NCBI GenBank assembly: GCA_004369045.1
Contig: ML213514.1
Span: 356,596 to 420,595, forward strand
Length of the DNA stretch: 64,000 nucleotides
From: Heliocybe sulcata
Lineage: Eukaryota; Basidiomycota; Agaricomycetes; Gloeophyllales; Gloeophyllaceae
Direction of reading: 5' to 3'
Part shown: positions 24,772-36,746 of the stretch, piece after piece
Layout: each line of letters opens with the position of its first letter
How positions within the stretch are numbered: position 1 is the first letter of the stretch
The notes under the pieces: model-generated
Databases searched by the model: none
What the model was told of the DNA's origin: nothing
What the model saw: only the letters and a program-made list of their open reading frames with translations
Position numbers and translations under genes: made by a program

Positions 24772-25130
24772 TTATTCGTGATGATGAGGCCTGAGGGCGC
24801 GGGCTTTGCTGGCATATTCAGCTACAATTAATCCGTTATAACCCGCGTAAGTAGTCGAGCTGTACATCCAGAAATATGAATTGGCCGGTGCACTGCACCT
24901 TGACTCTTGACACGAAATAATCCATGCATCACGAATCCAGCTAGTGAAATCAGTAGGTTCATCAACGCTCACATTACCGCGAAAATCGGAACTCTTCAAG
25001 TTTTCTTCCCCGTGTTGCTGTGGCGGCTTTCGCAGCTGTGACGCGTCAAGTGAGACATTCCGGCAATTACCGGATTGGGACGCGTTGTTTACTCACCTCT
25101 TGTTGATCCCGACCACCACATCACGTCCTA
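24772..25130. other. Promoter-sized spacer
   Basis: It lies upstream of the WH2-like gene (plus) and of the doubtful small gene (minus). Short open frames on both strands have no recognisable content. Confidence 0.4.
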
Positions 25131-28100
25131 ATGGCGCCGCCTCTTTCCTCCTCCAGCGGATTATTATCCAATGTCTTCAGCTTTGTTGCAAAGGAGTTGG
25201 ATTCCTTTGTTACGACCGCCACAGGTGGAGAGACGTCACAGGTATGTCGAGCGCCGTAGCCACAAATTTCCGTTAATTCATTGCGAATACCAGGCGACGA
25301 CGTCTCAACCGGACACCTCGAAATCACGCGTCAAAAGATCTCATTCGAGGAGAAATAGACATTCCAGTGACAATTCGCGTGTCGAGGAACGATTTTTATA
25401 TGATGACGAACCAAAGTCGCCTCGTACATCCATCCGTCGAGAGAAGTCGTTGCAGTCCTTGAAATCCTCCCGTGAACAGCCGCTCGAACATAATCTAGCC
25501 AAGTGCCCATCGCGTCGGTCTCTTCAGGCGACCAATTCGTCGTCGCCCGTTCCGGATTCGCGCCGTGAACACGGTCAGGAGGGAACAGGGGCCGGGTCTA
25601 TCAGCTTGCCCATCACTGCCTCGCAACCTCCAGCAGATCGCGATGAACCGCCTCGTCGCTCCACTCCGCCTCCCCCTCGTAGTCTAAAGCGGCAGAAGTC
25701 TTACACCATGCCTGGCGCGCTCTTCCCGATGTCCCCTTCTGTCGAGCCCGAGTCGCCCCCGACCTTTCCTGCAACGCAAAGTGACGATCATGATGTCCAT
25801 CTCGTTCCCGCACAACGCCAGCCTCCGCCAAAACGCTCTCGCCCTTCAGGCACGTCTGCGATAGACGATGCTGGGGAGGACGTAAACAGTTCACCCTCCT
25901 ACCGACGCTCTAAACATCGGAAAATCACGAACGAACGGAGTCGCTCGGCAGAGCGTATGCCGCCTCCTAGTCTACCCTTCCGGCCAAAAACAATTCCCTC
26001 TGTTCAGGCCGCGATCCGGAAGTTCCGCCCTGGTCCGGACGAGGCAGGGCCCTCAATATTGCTACCCAATAGTCCTACCCCATCTTCTCCTACTAAATCA
26101 TCTTCTCCTACTAAGTCGTCGTCTCCTGCTAAACAAGGGGATACGAGCAGGGAGTCAAAGAGGACCAATGGGGTGGACGAGATCACAGACCCTGAAGTTC
26201 AGGAATTACTAGCGTCGGCTAGGACCCGTAAGGCAAAAGGAAAGGAAAGAGAGGACCCGCGGTGCGATGAGTTTGAAAAGCCTGACTCTTCTGGTGTACT
26301 ACGTATTCGGGGTAAGGAGCGGGAGCTCTCTGTAGCTATCGAGGAACAGAGACGGAAGGAACGTGAGTGGACGCTGGAGCCCGAGGATGTCAGGAATGGA
26401 GGACGCGTAGAGGAGGAGCGAAGACAAGATAAACAGCGTATACGAAGCCTGGAAGAGGAAGTACAACGACTTAGAGACGAGGTACGGACACAACTGTTGA
26501 AAACTGACGTTGCCCGTGTGCCTAACGTCTCTTCATGACCTTTTCAGTTGGCTCGCAGACCAGCAGCAGCGAGTTCCTTGAGAGGTCCCGGTACTCCACC
26601 GCCGCCTCCGCCCCCGCCACTCCCGCCCATCGGAATAGCCCCACGAGTACCCGAAGATACCTCTGCCTCGACAGATGACATGCTGATGGCGGTCCGCGCC
26701 TCGCTCAGGCACGCTGGCACTCCCAAGGAGGCTCCCATTAACCCTGGTGCCCTGGCAGCTCGTACCAAGCGCACAGGCCAGCCGACCGTCAACGTACCAA
26801 ACGAGAAGATGGCTGCGTTCTTGAACGAGATGAAGACCGTGCGGCTGAGGAAGGTGACATCGGGGGCGCCTGCTGCTCCCCGGTCCTTTGAGAGTGCAGC
26901 GGCCTCGAAGAGCTTTAGCTTTGAATCGATGCCGATGGATCGGGCGTTTGAGCGGGGGTCGGTTAGTATGGACGCTGCTGCGTCGACGAGGAGCTGGCTT
27001 GATGACTTGGCGAAGACCGGGGATAAGCGCAAACGGAACGAGGAGTCCCTCGTTGATCACCATCAGGATGCACTGCGTGAGTTCGAAGGTTCTATTGAGT
27101 ATGGAGAAGTACTGAAGATATGGATAGGTACAGCTGTGAAACGCCGTCTCAACGCCAAGGATAGCATTGAATCTGTTTCTTCGGCGTCATCGGCCTCCTC
27201 GAAATTGTCCCTTCTGCATGGTGTATCGCAGGAATCCCAGGCAACGTCTCTGACATCAGCCTCCGAATATGGGAACGGCTTTATCTTTGCTGAACCGGGT
27301 CCCGCGGTTGCGAAGCCTGCAGCCTCAATTTCTTCTCGTAGGCACCCTTTTGTGCCAGATGTGAGGGATTCCGCCGACCTTACGACGCCTTCTCTATGCT
27401 CAGACTACGATGAAGTCTCCAACGAAGAAGAGACTAGCCAGGAGGATCAACTGCCGCCTACTCCTCTCACAGACACAATGGATCTCCCGGAATCACCCAA
27501 GTCTACAACCTCTAGTGACCTTGAAGGCGTTCCTCCATTCGCGCCCCCCAAAATAGCCGATTTCTACATCGAGCCCGTCCGAGACACCACCTCGCGACGC
27601 CCCAGGTACTTGACACCACCTCCGCCTGCCAGGGACGAGACACGCTCCCCTGCCGTACGTTCGCCATTGCTCGCTGCACTTTCCAAGAGGCTGCCGTCTT
27701 CTCCCCTGCCAGCTGCTTCTCCAAGGAGGCCGAAACCACCTGCCAGGGGTTCTGGGAAAGCGTTGCGTCCGCCTGCGCGATCGCACATACGGATATCTGG
27801 GGAGCTGGATGACCTGGATGATGACCCCCTCGCGCTGTCGTCGAAGAGTCTCGATATCGATGCATTCACCGACCGCTCACGGCCAGTTATCCGCCCGCTG
27901 AACGTGAAGGATAAGCCTGTCATGTCGAAGAGTACGTCCAATGCCCGAGCAAAGGCCGTATCAGATCGGAGTTTGGGCGATGCCAGGAATACGAGGAGAG
28001 ATGCGAGTAAAGTCCGCGGCCCTGCGCGAGACACGAGTGAAGCTCGGAATCCTATAAGAGACGCAGGCGTGTCCCGCATCGCTGAAAGGGATAGGAGTCA

Positions 28101-28458
28101 ATCTCGCAACTCAAGGCGAGATACCCTCGACCATGAGCTCCGCCGGGCCAACGCTTTTCCGTCCCTGCTCGATGAAGACGTGTTTGAATCCGACGTATAC
28201 GTCGGTGTCGGGACGAAGAGCAAGCGTACGGGCTTCCTAGCCCACGGCGGCGCGGGGGGCATACCTGTGCTTATGGGCGAGGGCTATGTCGAGGGCGTCG
28301 AGGTCGAGGTTAAGCGGGAGTCAGGGAGGGAGCTCGAGCGGGAGGTGAGCGTGAGGCATGATGTCTCTGGAGAAATTCTGCATGAGGTGGAGCTGAGACA
28401 ACGTGCGGGGAAGAAGAACAAGGGAACTGCGATTCCTAGGCGGCAGAAGGCCCGTTGA
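25131..28458 (+). CDS. Basic, proline-rich coiled-coil protein with WH2-like motif
   Basis: Exons 25131-25241, 25294-26481 and 26548-28458 join cleanly to 1,069 residues. The start (MAPPLSSSSGLLSNVFSFVA) has a short hydrophobic/amphipathic helix. A long basic, Ser/Pro-rich region follows, with three SSPTK/SSPAK units near 26080-26130 that look like CDK sites. A charged coiled coil (about 26330-26481, EEERRQDKQRIRSLEEEVQR) precedes intron 2. Exon 3 opens with a run of eight prolines (PPPPPPPP) and then EKMAAFLNEMKTVRLRKVTS, a fair match to the actin-binding WH2 pattern L-x-x-I/M...LRKV. A strict decapeptide repeat lies at 27994-28143. I cannot assign a known protein. Poly-Pro followed by WH2 suggests a profilin/actin link; a nuclear-envelope role for the N-terminal helix is another possibility. 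Confidence 0.75.
27994..28143 (+). repeat. Five decapeptide x-R-D repeats inside the WH2-like gene
   Basis: Five successive 10-residue units share Arg-Asp at positions 2-3: RRDASKVRGP, ARDTSEARNP, IRDAGVSRIA, ERDRSQSRNS and RRDTLDHELR. The 30-nt period is exact over 150 nt although the codons have diverged, so the repeat is old and kept at the protein level. The even charge spacing suggests a helical or RNA-binding-like segment. Confidence 0.75.
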
Positions 28459-29094
28459 ACGATTTATTTTCTTGTGCCTTAGGATTTATCGTGAGGAGAG
28501 TTTGCCGGATGATATACTTCTCTGGGTCTTGCATTAACCATTTTTTGGCTAAGGCTTATCTATTGTGTAATATTTTTCTTTGTGATGTACTACATACTTT
28601 GTTCACATTCGTACGTTTGTAAAGGAATGAAAGCTTCCTGCGAGCCACATTAGTGCTCCGGTTATTCATTCGTTCATTCGTCATCCAGTTCGACCAAAAT
28701 ACGAATCTTGACGAAAGGTGCGAGGGATCAGAGAGGCACCAGGATTGTGTCCGCCATCTAACCAATCCATGCCCCGGAAACTGTTTGGAAGGCACTGGAG
28801 AGTTATGGATGTATCATAACCGGAGTGACAGGTGCGGTATCTTAAAGTTGCAGCAAATCACGGTCAGCAAGGAGCCCAAGATAAGGAACTGATCAGTGTG
28901 TTAGACGGGTTTACATAAGTATCACAAACTCAAGACTACTCGCCTGGAGCACATAGTCAACTCGAAGCCACAAAGAAACGCATCAGAAAAGTGTATATAC
29001 AAGGACATGCGGTGCTTTTAGATATGACTACACCTTTTTAGAGTGAGTATCACCAGACAATATGGGTCAGTCGAGCAGAAACCGATGGTATGCC
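28459..29094. other. Convergent 3' region
   Basis: This lies between the 3' ends of the WH2-like gene and pICln. It is T-rich just after the stop at 28458. No gene is seen. Confidence 0.5.
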
Positions 29095-29998
29095 TTAGGC
29101 AGCACTCGCGTCCGCCTTGTCCTCCTCCGCATCCTCGAACGCCTCTGCCTCTGCATCGTCTTCTTCTTCATCTTCCACCAAGTTGTGCGGGTCGTAGATG
29201 ATAGACTCGAGGTGCTCGAGTGCGGCCTGCGCACCGAAAAGCTAGTACGGAGCGTAACGGGAATTGTTAACGAAATCGCTGCGCACCCGCCCGACCTCGC
29301 TGAGCTCCTCGCCCTCGCCGCCCGTAAAGACCTCGAAGTTCCCGTCAGGCGCGTCGACGAAGGCGTCGTCGTCGTCGTCCATGTCGTCGTCCATGTTGGG
29401 GTCCGGGTGGAGCGAGGCGCAGAGGGAGAGTGCTTCGAATATTGGTTCGACTACGGAGCACGCGAATCAGTGAAGTGAACCGGGCTTAGATGAGTGGTAG
29501 GATGGGTTATTTACGCGAGGACTCGTTTTGGGGGATGATGTGCAGCTCCCGCATGTCCGTCACCTCAGCTTCGTCGTCGGTCTGCCCGTTCGTTTGTGGG
29601 GCAGACTCGTCGAGCTGGCAGTAGATCGAGGGTCCCTCTCCCGCTCCCGCTCGCGATACCGCGTGCAGCGTGATCGACGGGTACTCGACCTGGAAGCCCC
29701 GCCCGGACGCGTTCATGAACACCAGCACACTGCGATACACCGCGCTCAGCCTGCACGCTCGAGACGCTCGGAAGGCGAGCTCACCTGACCTTTCGAGCAC
29801 ATACAGCGTTCCTCTTGCATCGCCCTCGCCTGTGAAGCCCTCTGCAGCGGGATCGAGCTTGACCAGGACGTTCTCTTCTTTGTGGCGCAGAACGGGCGGG
29901 ATGTCGTTGAACGATGCGGGGGTGGATTCGACGAGGGTTTTGTGCTCTTCTGGGGAGACAAAGGTAGGGATCGCAGTTATTGGCGTGACCGATGGCAT
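29095..29998 (-). CDS. icln: Methylosome subunit pICln
   Basis: It starts MPSVTPITAIPTFVSPEEHK. The PH-like pICln fold shows as VESTPASFNDIPPVLRHKEE, ARGTLYVLE then SVLVFMNASGRGFQVEYPSI across an intron, and TLHAVSRAGAGEGPSIYCQL. The C-terminal part has the expected acidic stretches (MDDDMDDDDDAF, VEDEEEDDAEAEAFEDAEED). A last short intron precedes the acidic tail, which ends ASAA-stop at 29095. pICln loads Sm proteins onto the PRMT5 methylosome and holds them as a 6S intermediate during snRNP assembly. Length (about 240 residues) and domain order are normal. Confidence 0.9.
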
Positions 29999-30605
29999 TG
30001 TTGTCTGCGGGCAACGATAGGGTTCAGAGTACCAGAGCAGGAATGGAGAGCGAGGTACAAGCTCTAACGTTTAACTACAGAACTCCGGCCTTCAAGCAAT
30101 TTGCCGGGAGAAATATTTGGATCCATCTCCTGAGTGCGCACGCTGACTCTCATAAAAATCTTCTTAAGCTCCTTCAGCAATGCCGAGCTAATGCGCTTAA
30201 CCTATAGGCGGCTTTATAATGTTGACGTATGTACATCCCGACGAGGTTCGCGACGGTCAGAATAAAAGTGATTAATGCTCCCGAGTCGTCAGGGCGCGCT
30301 TAAGCCCAAGTACAAAGATTCTAATCCATGGCGGGACGCACACTAGTACCCTGACAGGTAGGAATTCATATACAAGATTTGGTAAAGACGGGGTATGTTC
30401 TTTCGGCATCAGGTAATACAGGACAGGACAAGAGATAAGTGGGATGCGATCGTAACAAGGGGTGATCAATAAATAGCGCGTACATCTTAAACCCAGGGAA
30501 ACGAGGAAGGAGGATGTAAACGGATGAAATGGTGACGGAGTAGACCGCAGAGACGGGACTCGAGAAGAGAGAGCCACACAAACTAAACTAATCCGAGATA
30601 AACCC
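29999..30605. other. Spacer between two leftward genes
   Basis: This contains the promoter of pICln and the 3' flank of SH3 copy B. I see no gene. Confidence 0.5.
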
Positions 30606-31398
30606 TTAGAAAATTGCACGGACCAAACCACCGCCGATAGCAGCACCAGCGCCGAAACCGACACCGCCTGCTGCAGAGTGCGCCATCTAAACAACCAGCG
30701 AGTGAGCGAGCCGCGTCCAACATCAAAATAAGAACAAAAGAACTGCTCACCGTATTCCCATACTTGCCAAACTTGCTCTTCTTCTGCTCCTGCTTCGGGT
30801 CCTGCTGCAACCCCATTGAGTTCGTCTGCCCGCTCGACGGGGGCGGCAGGTCTGCACCGTGGTGCGCGGCCATGAAGGGTTTGTAGGCGGACTTTTCTGT
30901 GGATGCTCTGCCCGCAGGGACAGGGGGCACGGCGCGGGGGCTGACTGCCGGTGTGGGAGGCGTATCGACCTTCGCAACGTGGTTGGAGGGGAACAGGCCT
31001 TCTTTGCCGCGCACGCGACCGAGCCACCAGTCGTCGTTGGTCTCTTCGAGAATGTCGATGATGTCGCCGGGGTGGAAGACGAGGTCGCTTGGGTCCTAAT
31101 GGGAGGGAGATGAGTGAGTTTGGATACGGGAGAGGATGGGAAGTGGACGACTTACTGTCGCATCTTCGTTGTATGGCCAGAGGGCTTTTGCCTTGCCGAT
31201 CGCAGCGCGGCCTACTGGGGCTGGCGGGACCGCGCGAGGAGCCTTAGCGACTGCAGTGGTAGGCAGTTTAGCTGTCATGAGAGAAGCATCGGCGGTAGAG
31301 ATGTAGTTTTGGGAGACGAGGAAGTCTATGTTCTGTTTCATTTGGGAGACGACATGCGCGAGGAGGGCGGCTGCTTGGGGGTCGGCGGGGGCGGACAT
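30606..31398 (-). CDS. SH3-domain cortical actin regulator, Lsb1/Pin3-like (copy B)
   Basis: It starts MSAPADPQAAALLAHVVSQM at 31398, then KQNIDFLVSQNYISTADASL, aligning with copy A (KQNIEFLVSKNVI). The SH3 domain is split by an intron exactly as in copy A: AKALWPYNEDAT, then DLVFHPGDIIDILEETNDDW, WLGRVRGKEGLFPSNHVAKV. A Pro/Lys-rich linker ends FGKYGNT. The last exon gives the Gly-rich tail MAHSAAGGVGFGAGAAIGGG ending VRAIF-stop, closely like copy A. It lacks the long Pro/Tyr stretch of copy A, so the linkers have diverged while SH3 and tail are kept. It probably acts at actin patches with Las17/WASP. Confidence 0.87.
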
Positions 31399-33001
31399 GG
31401 TGGGTTGGAAGGAGACGGCGTGATGAGGATCACAGTCTAGTGAATTTAAAGTCGCACCGCGCGGTGTTTATGTACGGTATCATGGGAGCGAGAAACCATC
31501 GGTGCCGCAGTGATCAGTCATAAAGGAGACGAGTGAGGCATGGTTACTCGGCGTGACTTTGATTACGGCCATTTGCAGTTCACTTCTGGAACTGCTAAGT
31601 GTTTCCCGTGGTAATGCATTGATGACTAGTAACTGAGCGTCAAGAGTACAAAGATACTGTCGTATCTGGTGCTGAAGCGTCCAGGGTTGTCAAGCGCAGG
31701 CGCCTAACGGAGCACAGCCTCTTCTCGTCGGCAACATATCTATATGCCAGGCGCCCAGGAACACTTTGCTTTTGTTCTTTTGCCTTCATCGTTGATGCGC
31801 TTTAACTTGCTTCATGATAGATTCTCTGGACTCCGTCAAAGCACATAGAGGTCTGGCGTTATGCTGCTACTGATATTATCACCAAGGACTTTCTGTAGTG
31901 GCTGAAGCGCTGAAGCGCTAAGCGCTAATCCTTGGTTCAGACTCGGACACTCGCGGGCTTCAGTCTTCAAGCAAGATCTGCATGGATTCATGTCCGGTAC
32001 TGAGCTGCTCGTAAGTGACGAGATGCTTGCGTTCATATCCACGGGCTGGTCTGCGCAGAACATACGCTAATGGCCGCGTTGCTGAGGAACGGCTCTGCCC
32101 TCTGCTATCCCGATGGTATCAGCTGTGGACGTTCTGATGTATGATGTCTTGTCAGGAATCGGTGCTCGGGATGATGCTCCGTTCCTCAGTGCGTGCACAA
32201 TGATGGATGACAGAGCCCTCTGCGAGCTTCATCTTTAGCACTGTATGCCACTCAGCATAGATCCGGTTCTCACTTCCTGTCGCCTACTGTACTCAACTTG
32301 AACTATCCTGCCTACCACACGCTGCACAGATCACCGGAAGGAAGCTGGAAGCGTCTCGTCGAGAGTACAGCGCATAAATCCCGCGACGGTTCACTTACGT
32401 GTTCCCTCACCACCTCCGGAGCTGGAGTGTGCCCATCCGGCTCGTGCATTTTGCAAACCTCACGCATTTCCCAGATGATGCAATCAGAGCTTCCAGGATT
32501 TTTGGACTTCTATGCCCTCACGAGCTTACGACATGCTCCTGACGTCGGTATCGTTCGTACTGCTTTCGCCGACCCGGGCGATGTTCTGCCACAAGCTTGT
32601 TCCTCCTTGAAGATTACGCTGTGGTGCGCGATTGTTTCCGCTTTTCCTGGTCACGCATATATGCATTCTAGCCTCCACCAATCCTTCCGAGTTTCAGTCC
32701 GAGATCTAATGTCCCTCAGCTACGGTGTATCTCCTCATTGTTTCGATCGTGATATTCTTCAGGCCGTGTTCTCCTGATACACGCAGCCTTGTGTTATTCA
32801 TCACCTAAAGCATAATGATACACTTGTCTTGACGATCTTCAGTAATTCTGTGACAATTGATTGTAACCGCGGCAGTTGCCGTAGCGCGGGGTTAAAACTA
32901 CAGTAAACGTGCTCGCGAACTCTTAATATGATTGCCGTCTCTCCTTTCTGCAGCTTAGTCTACCCCACCGCTCGTTAGTTAATGCCCCGCTCGCTGGCGC
33001 G
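31399..33001. other. Intergenic 1.6 kb, no supported gene
   Basis: It is upstream of SH3 copy B (leftward) and of the 5-phosphatase (rightward). A 159-codon open frame at 32298-32777 has no family signature. A cluster of AGCGCT hexamers sits at about 31899-31925. I see no RNA gene or mobile element. Confidence 0.45.
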
Positions 33002-36000
33002 ATGGACCTCAGCATCGACACCCGCAGCGCTAATGTAATCAATGTAACACCTCCGCAGAACGAGAAGGAGAGGCCACCGCTTGCGCCGGGTCACCGAAGT
33101 AGCCAAGGTACGCGAACCAGTGTAGATCGATGCGTACCTCCCAAGTTATGTAAATCCCTGCATCTTATAGGATCGAACGGCAGTCACAGTCAGAGCCAAC
33201 AATCCGTCATTGCGCGTCTCCATGCGCTCTTTCCCGCACCATCCTCGCCATCGGCTTCAGGCCACAACACCCCGCCTCGCCAGACCGTCTCGCGGCATGG
33301 GAGCAATAGAAGTGTCTCATCTAATGGGCATCGGCGGAGGAGCTCCACGGTCGGGAATGCGAATGCTATTCAGAAGCTGCCAGAGCCGAAGCTACTCAAG
33401 GTGCGGATCGTGACGTGGAATATGCATGATTCGCTGCCCAAAGTGAGTCTTTGATGGATGGTTAGGGTTGGTGGTGTTGAGCTGAGGCGAGTAGGGGAAT
33501 CTGGAAGAACTTTTTGGTGTTGTCCCGCCCTATACACCGACCGAGGGGGAGAGCAAAGGGCTACCTGAGCTGGCGGCGGATGACAGGCATCCCTATCATA
33601 TCATCGTAATGTGAGTCAGACACTTCTGCTCGGCTCTGCTGGCATCATGAACTGTTCGCAGTGCGGGACAGGAATGCCCAAGTTTATCGGGTGCGCACCG
33701 ACCCGTCCTTATCTTCTCAATTTACAAAACTGAGTTGCGCGTGCAGGAATACCCCTCGGCCTTGGCGCGGGCCTCAAACTCAAGGACAAGAGCAAAGAAG
33801 AGAAGGAGAGAGAACGCGAAAAGGAGAAACAGCTCGAATCGCAGGTCCTGGCTGGGCACGCGCCCTCAGGGTGGACGTCCATCCTAGAAGATTGGTTCTG
33901 CAACGGGAACGGCACGGGTATGGCGACGATGGCGGTGTCCGAGTCTGCCCCTAGTCACACGCATGCTCAGGAGGGCGATATGCAGGTAACAAGGCCGCCG
34001 GCGAGGTCGTTGAGTACGGGGGATATTGCGGTCAGGGTGAAGAAGAGCGCTGGGCTCGCGGCGAGCAACGGGACTGGGCAGAAGGGCCCGTATGAGCTTG
34101 CGGCGAAGGAGAGGCTGATGGGGATCTATTTGGCGGTCTACGTGCACCGGGAGGTGAAGCCACTTGTGCAGGGTGAGTACGCGCTCCTGGTTTGGTTGGG
34201 TGGTCGGTCCATTTCGGCTGACGTCTGGATGACAGGGTCGTCCAAGAGTGTCGTCACAGCGGGCTTGATTGGCGGACGGGTGGGGAACAAGGGAGGGGTC
34301 GGGATTAGTCTGAACGTGGACGGGACGACGCTGTTGTTCGTTAATGCGCACCTCGCAGGTCTGTCGTCGCGCCCTCGCTGTTGGAAGGCGGCTGACTTTA
34401 TGACGCAGCGCATGGGGAGAGGGTGCATGATCGGCTGGCTAACTGGGCTAAGATCAAGGTTGGTCCGATGGTCCATTGAGTGAGCCAACGGCCACTAATG
34501 CAGAATGCAGAGTGAGCTCGAGGTCGATACGTTCCTCAAGCCTGATGACCCTCGGGCGGTGGCGGAAGGTGTGTCTCGCCGACGACGATGGAGAAACTCA
34601 CATCGACGATGTGCCTTGTAGATCTGACCGACAAATTTGACTACACGTTCGTCTTCGGCGACCTCAACTTTCGGCTGGATGTCACGCGGCTGCACGCCGA
34701 CTGGTTGATTGCGCGGCAAGCGTACGAACAAGCACTCGCCTTTGACCAGCTGCGGAACATTATGCAGAACGGGCACGCGTTTGACGGGTTCCGTGAAGGC
34801 ACTATTAACTTTCCGCCCACGTTCAAGTACGACGTGCTCAAGACCATCAAGCAGGCCAGGAAGAAGAGCCATGCAAGGGTGAGCAGCCGGGACAGCCAGA
34901 TCGAGGTGGAGACGCTGCCCGAGGTGGAGGAGAAGGAGGGGGACGACCAAGAGGAGCATGATGCGGATGAGGAGGATGAGCCGGAGAGGGGTGAAGCAGA
35001 GAGTATCGCGTCGAGCTACTGGCCGAGTGTCCGTTCCAGGAAGACCGCCGCGGAGATTCAGGATGAGAGTGACGAGGACCTGCACTCCCGTCCGGTGGGG
35101 CCTACGAGGCAAGCACACAGTACGGGGAATCTGGTGCAGAAGCTGTCGATCATCACCGCGGCGAACAAGGCGAAGAGCAAATGGAAGTCGCTGATCTCGC
35201 CGAGTGTGGCGAGTTTTGCGAAGGTTGCCCATGCGGGTGGCAGCGGGCATAGTCATCACAAGAGGAGCACGGATGAGCGGTCGCGGGAAAGTCGAAGTGA
35301 TGACCAGCATATGCATACGCCGTTGATTGGCGGGGAATTTATTTCGCCGGAGGGGCCGACGAGGCTGGATGGGTATGTGCAGCAGAAGCGGACGAGGCCG
35401 TTGTCTATGAAGAGAGCGCTGTCGGTGAAGTCGGCAAGGAGGACGAGTTTGGAGGAGGAAGCGGAAGAGAAGGACCCTGATAAAGGAGTGTATGACTCTT
35501 CAGCGAAGCAGAGAGTTCCGAGTTGGTGGGTGTCCTTTGTCTCGCGTGCAGAGGTGTATCTGCTGAATTGTGGCGTAGGTGCGATCGTATCCTGTGGAAG
35601 TCTACTGTGATTCCTCCCGATCCTGAAGACGAGGAATACCAGAGCGGTTCCGCACGCTCAAGAGTGGGCCATTTCTTTTCGCATTTCCGGAGTAGAGCGT
35701 CTCGGAGGCGGGAATCTATCGGGACTATCAGTTCTGTGGAATCCGACAAGAAGCGCGACAGTCTCAGTCTGATCCCATCTCCACCCAACTCTGACCAGGA
35801 GGAGCAGCATGATTTCTTGGCGCCTTTCTCGCGATTCTTGTCCTCTTCCCATCACGAGTCGAATCCGACGAGGCTCCAGCATTCAAAGTCGATCGAGACT
35901 TTCCAGCCTATACCCGATAAGCAGTCAAACTTTCCTAGATCAAGCTCTCATGATGCCGTACCGCATTTCTTCAGCTCCCGTAGACGCAGATCGGGAGACA

Positions 36001-36365
36001 CATCTTTCTCTAAAGCCAAGACTATCGCCGCACCTACCCAAGACCTCACCTTGATGACGACAGCCGCTCGTCCTCAGGACTCTCCGACGTCCGATATCCC
36101 GCCTGCAGTCCCGCCAAAGGACGTTTTGCACAACCCGCTGGTTTCCAAGTGGCGCTTCCTCCCATTCTTGTACCGCGATGCACCTCCCAGCCACAGCACA
36201 CAAGATAGACCTCCGACCCCGACGGCAGAGCCAATACCACCTAGGCCGCGCAAGGGCGATGTTGTCTGCCTGAGCTATGATACCCTGGACGACCGAGGGA
36301 TGCGCCGTCTCGAGGGCCGGAGCGACCACAGACCTGTCATTGGATCTTATGCCATCTACATATAG
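33002..36365 (+). CDS. Inositol-polyphosphate 5-phosphatase with two large insertions
   Basis: A Ser-rich leader of about 130 residues is followed by an IPPc catalytic fold. In order: KVRIVTWNMHDSLPK, IIVIAGQECP, PYELAAKERLMGIYLAVYVH, SVVTAGLIGGRVGNKGGVGI, FVNAHLAAHGERVHDRLANW (across an intron), TFVFGDLNFRLDVTRLHADW, GTINFPPTFKYD, YDSSAKQRVPSWCDRILWKS (across an intron) and GRSDHRPVIGSYAIYI-stop. All catalytic blocks (GQE, GDLNFR, CDR, SDHRP) are present. Two low-complexity segments of roughly 215 residues interrupt the fold: 34835-35490 (between FKYD and YDSS) and about 35620-36270 (between LWKST and GDVVCLSYD). There is no Sac1 domain, so it is not a full synaptojanin. It should remove the 5-phosphate of PI(4,5)P2 at membranes. 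Confidence 0.87.
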
Positions 36366-36746
36366 ACCTCACATCCCCTTGACTGTACCATACATTGATC
36401 ACTAACTTATACCTCGTGTTGTCGTTACCGTAGAGTACTGTAATGTAAGTAGTGGAGCATGAGTGAGGAGGGGGTTGATTTAATATAGATTAAATGGCAG
36501 ATTGTAGTATTGTATGCGCTAGCATATCAACGTCTCGAGTGTCGATTGTGCAGCCTGCATTCCGCGTTTGGTTCAAGCATCCAATCCGCAGAGATGTACA
36601 CTATTGAATAAGGTCCGAGTTGCCACTCAATTCATGGAAGGAACGGGAGTAAGTAGACTAAGGCGAGAGACATCGTGAGGGCATGCATAGGTACAATAAA
36701 TACGAGCGACGATAACAACGTGAAATGAGATCCTTCCCAACCAATA
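36366..36746. other. Convergent 3' region
   Basis: This lies between the 5-phosphatase and the leftward membrane-protein gene. It is AT-richer, with no gene seen. Confidence 0.5.

Noticed and set aside
32298-32777. 159-codon plus-strand open frame between SH3 copy B and the 5-phosphatase
   Set aside because: Starts with ATG and is long for the spacer, but it has no family pattern and no flanking splice-linked exons. Kept out for lack of evidence.
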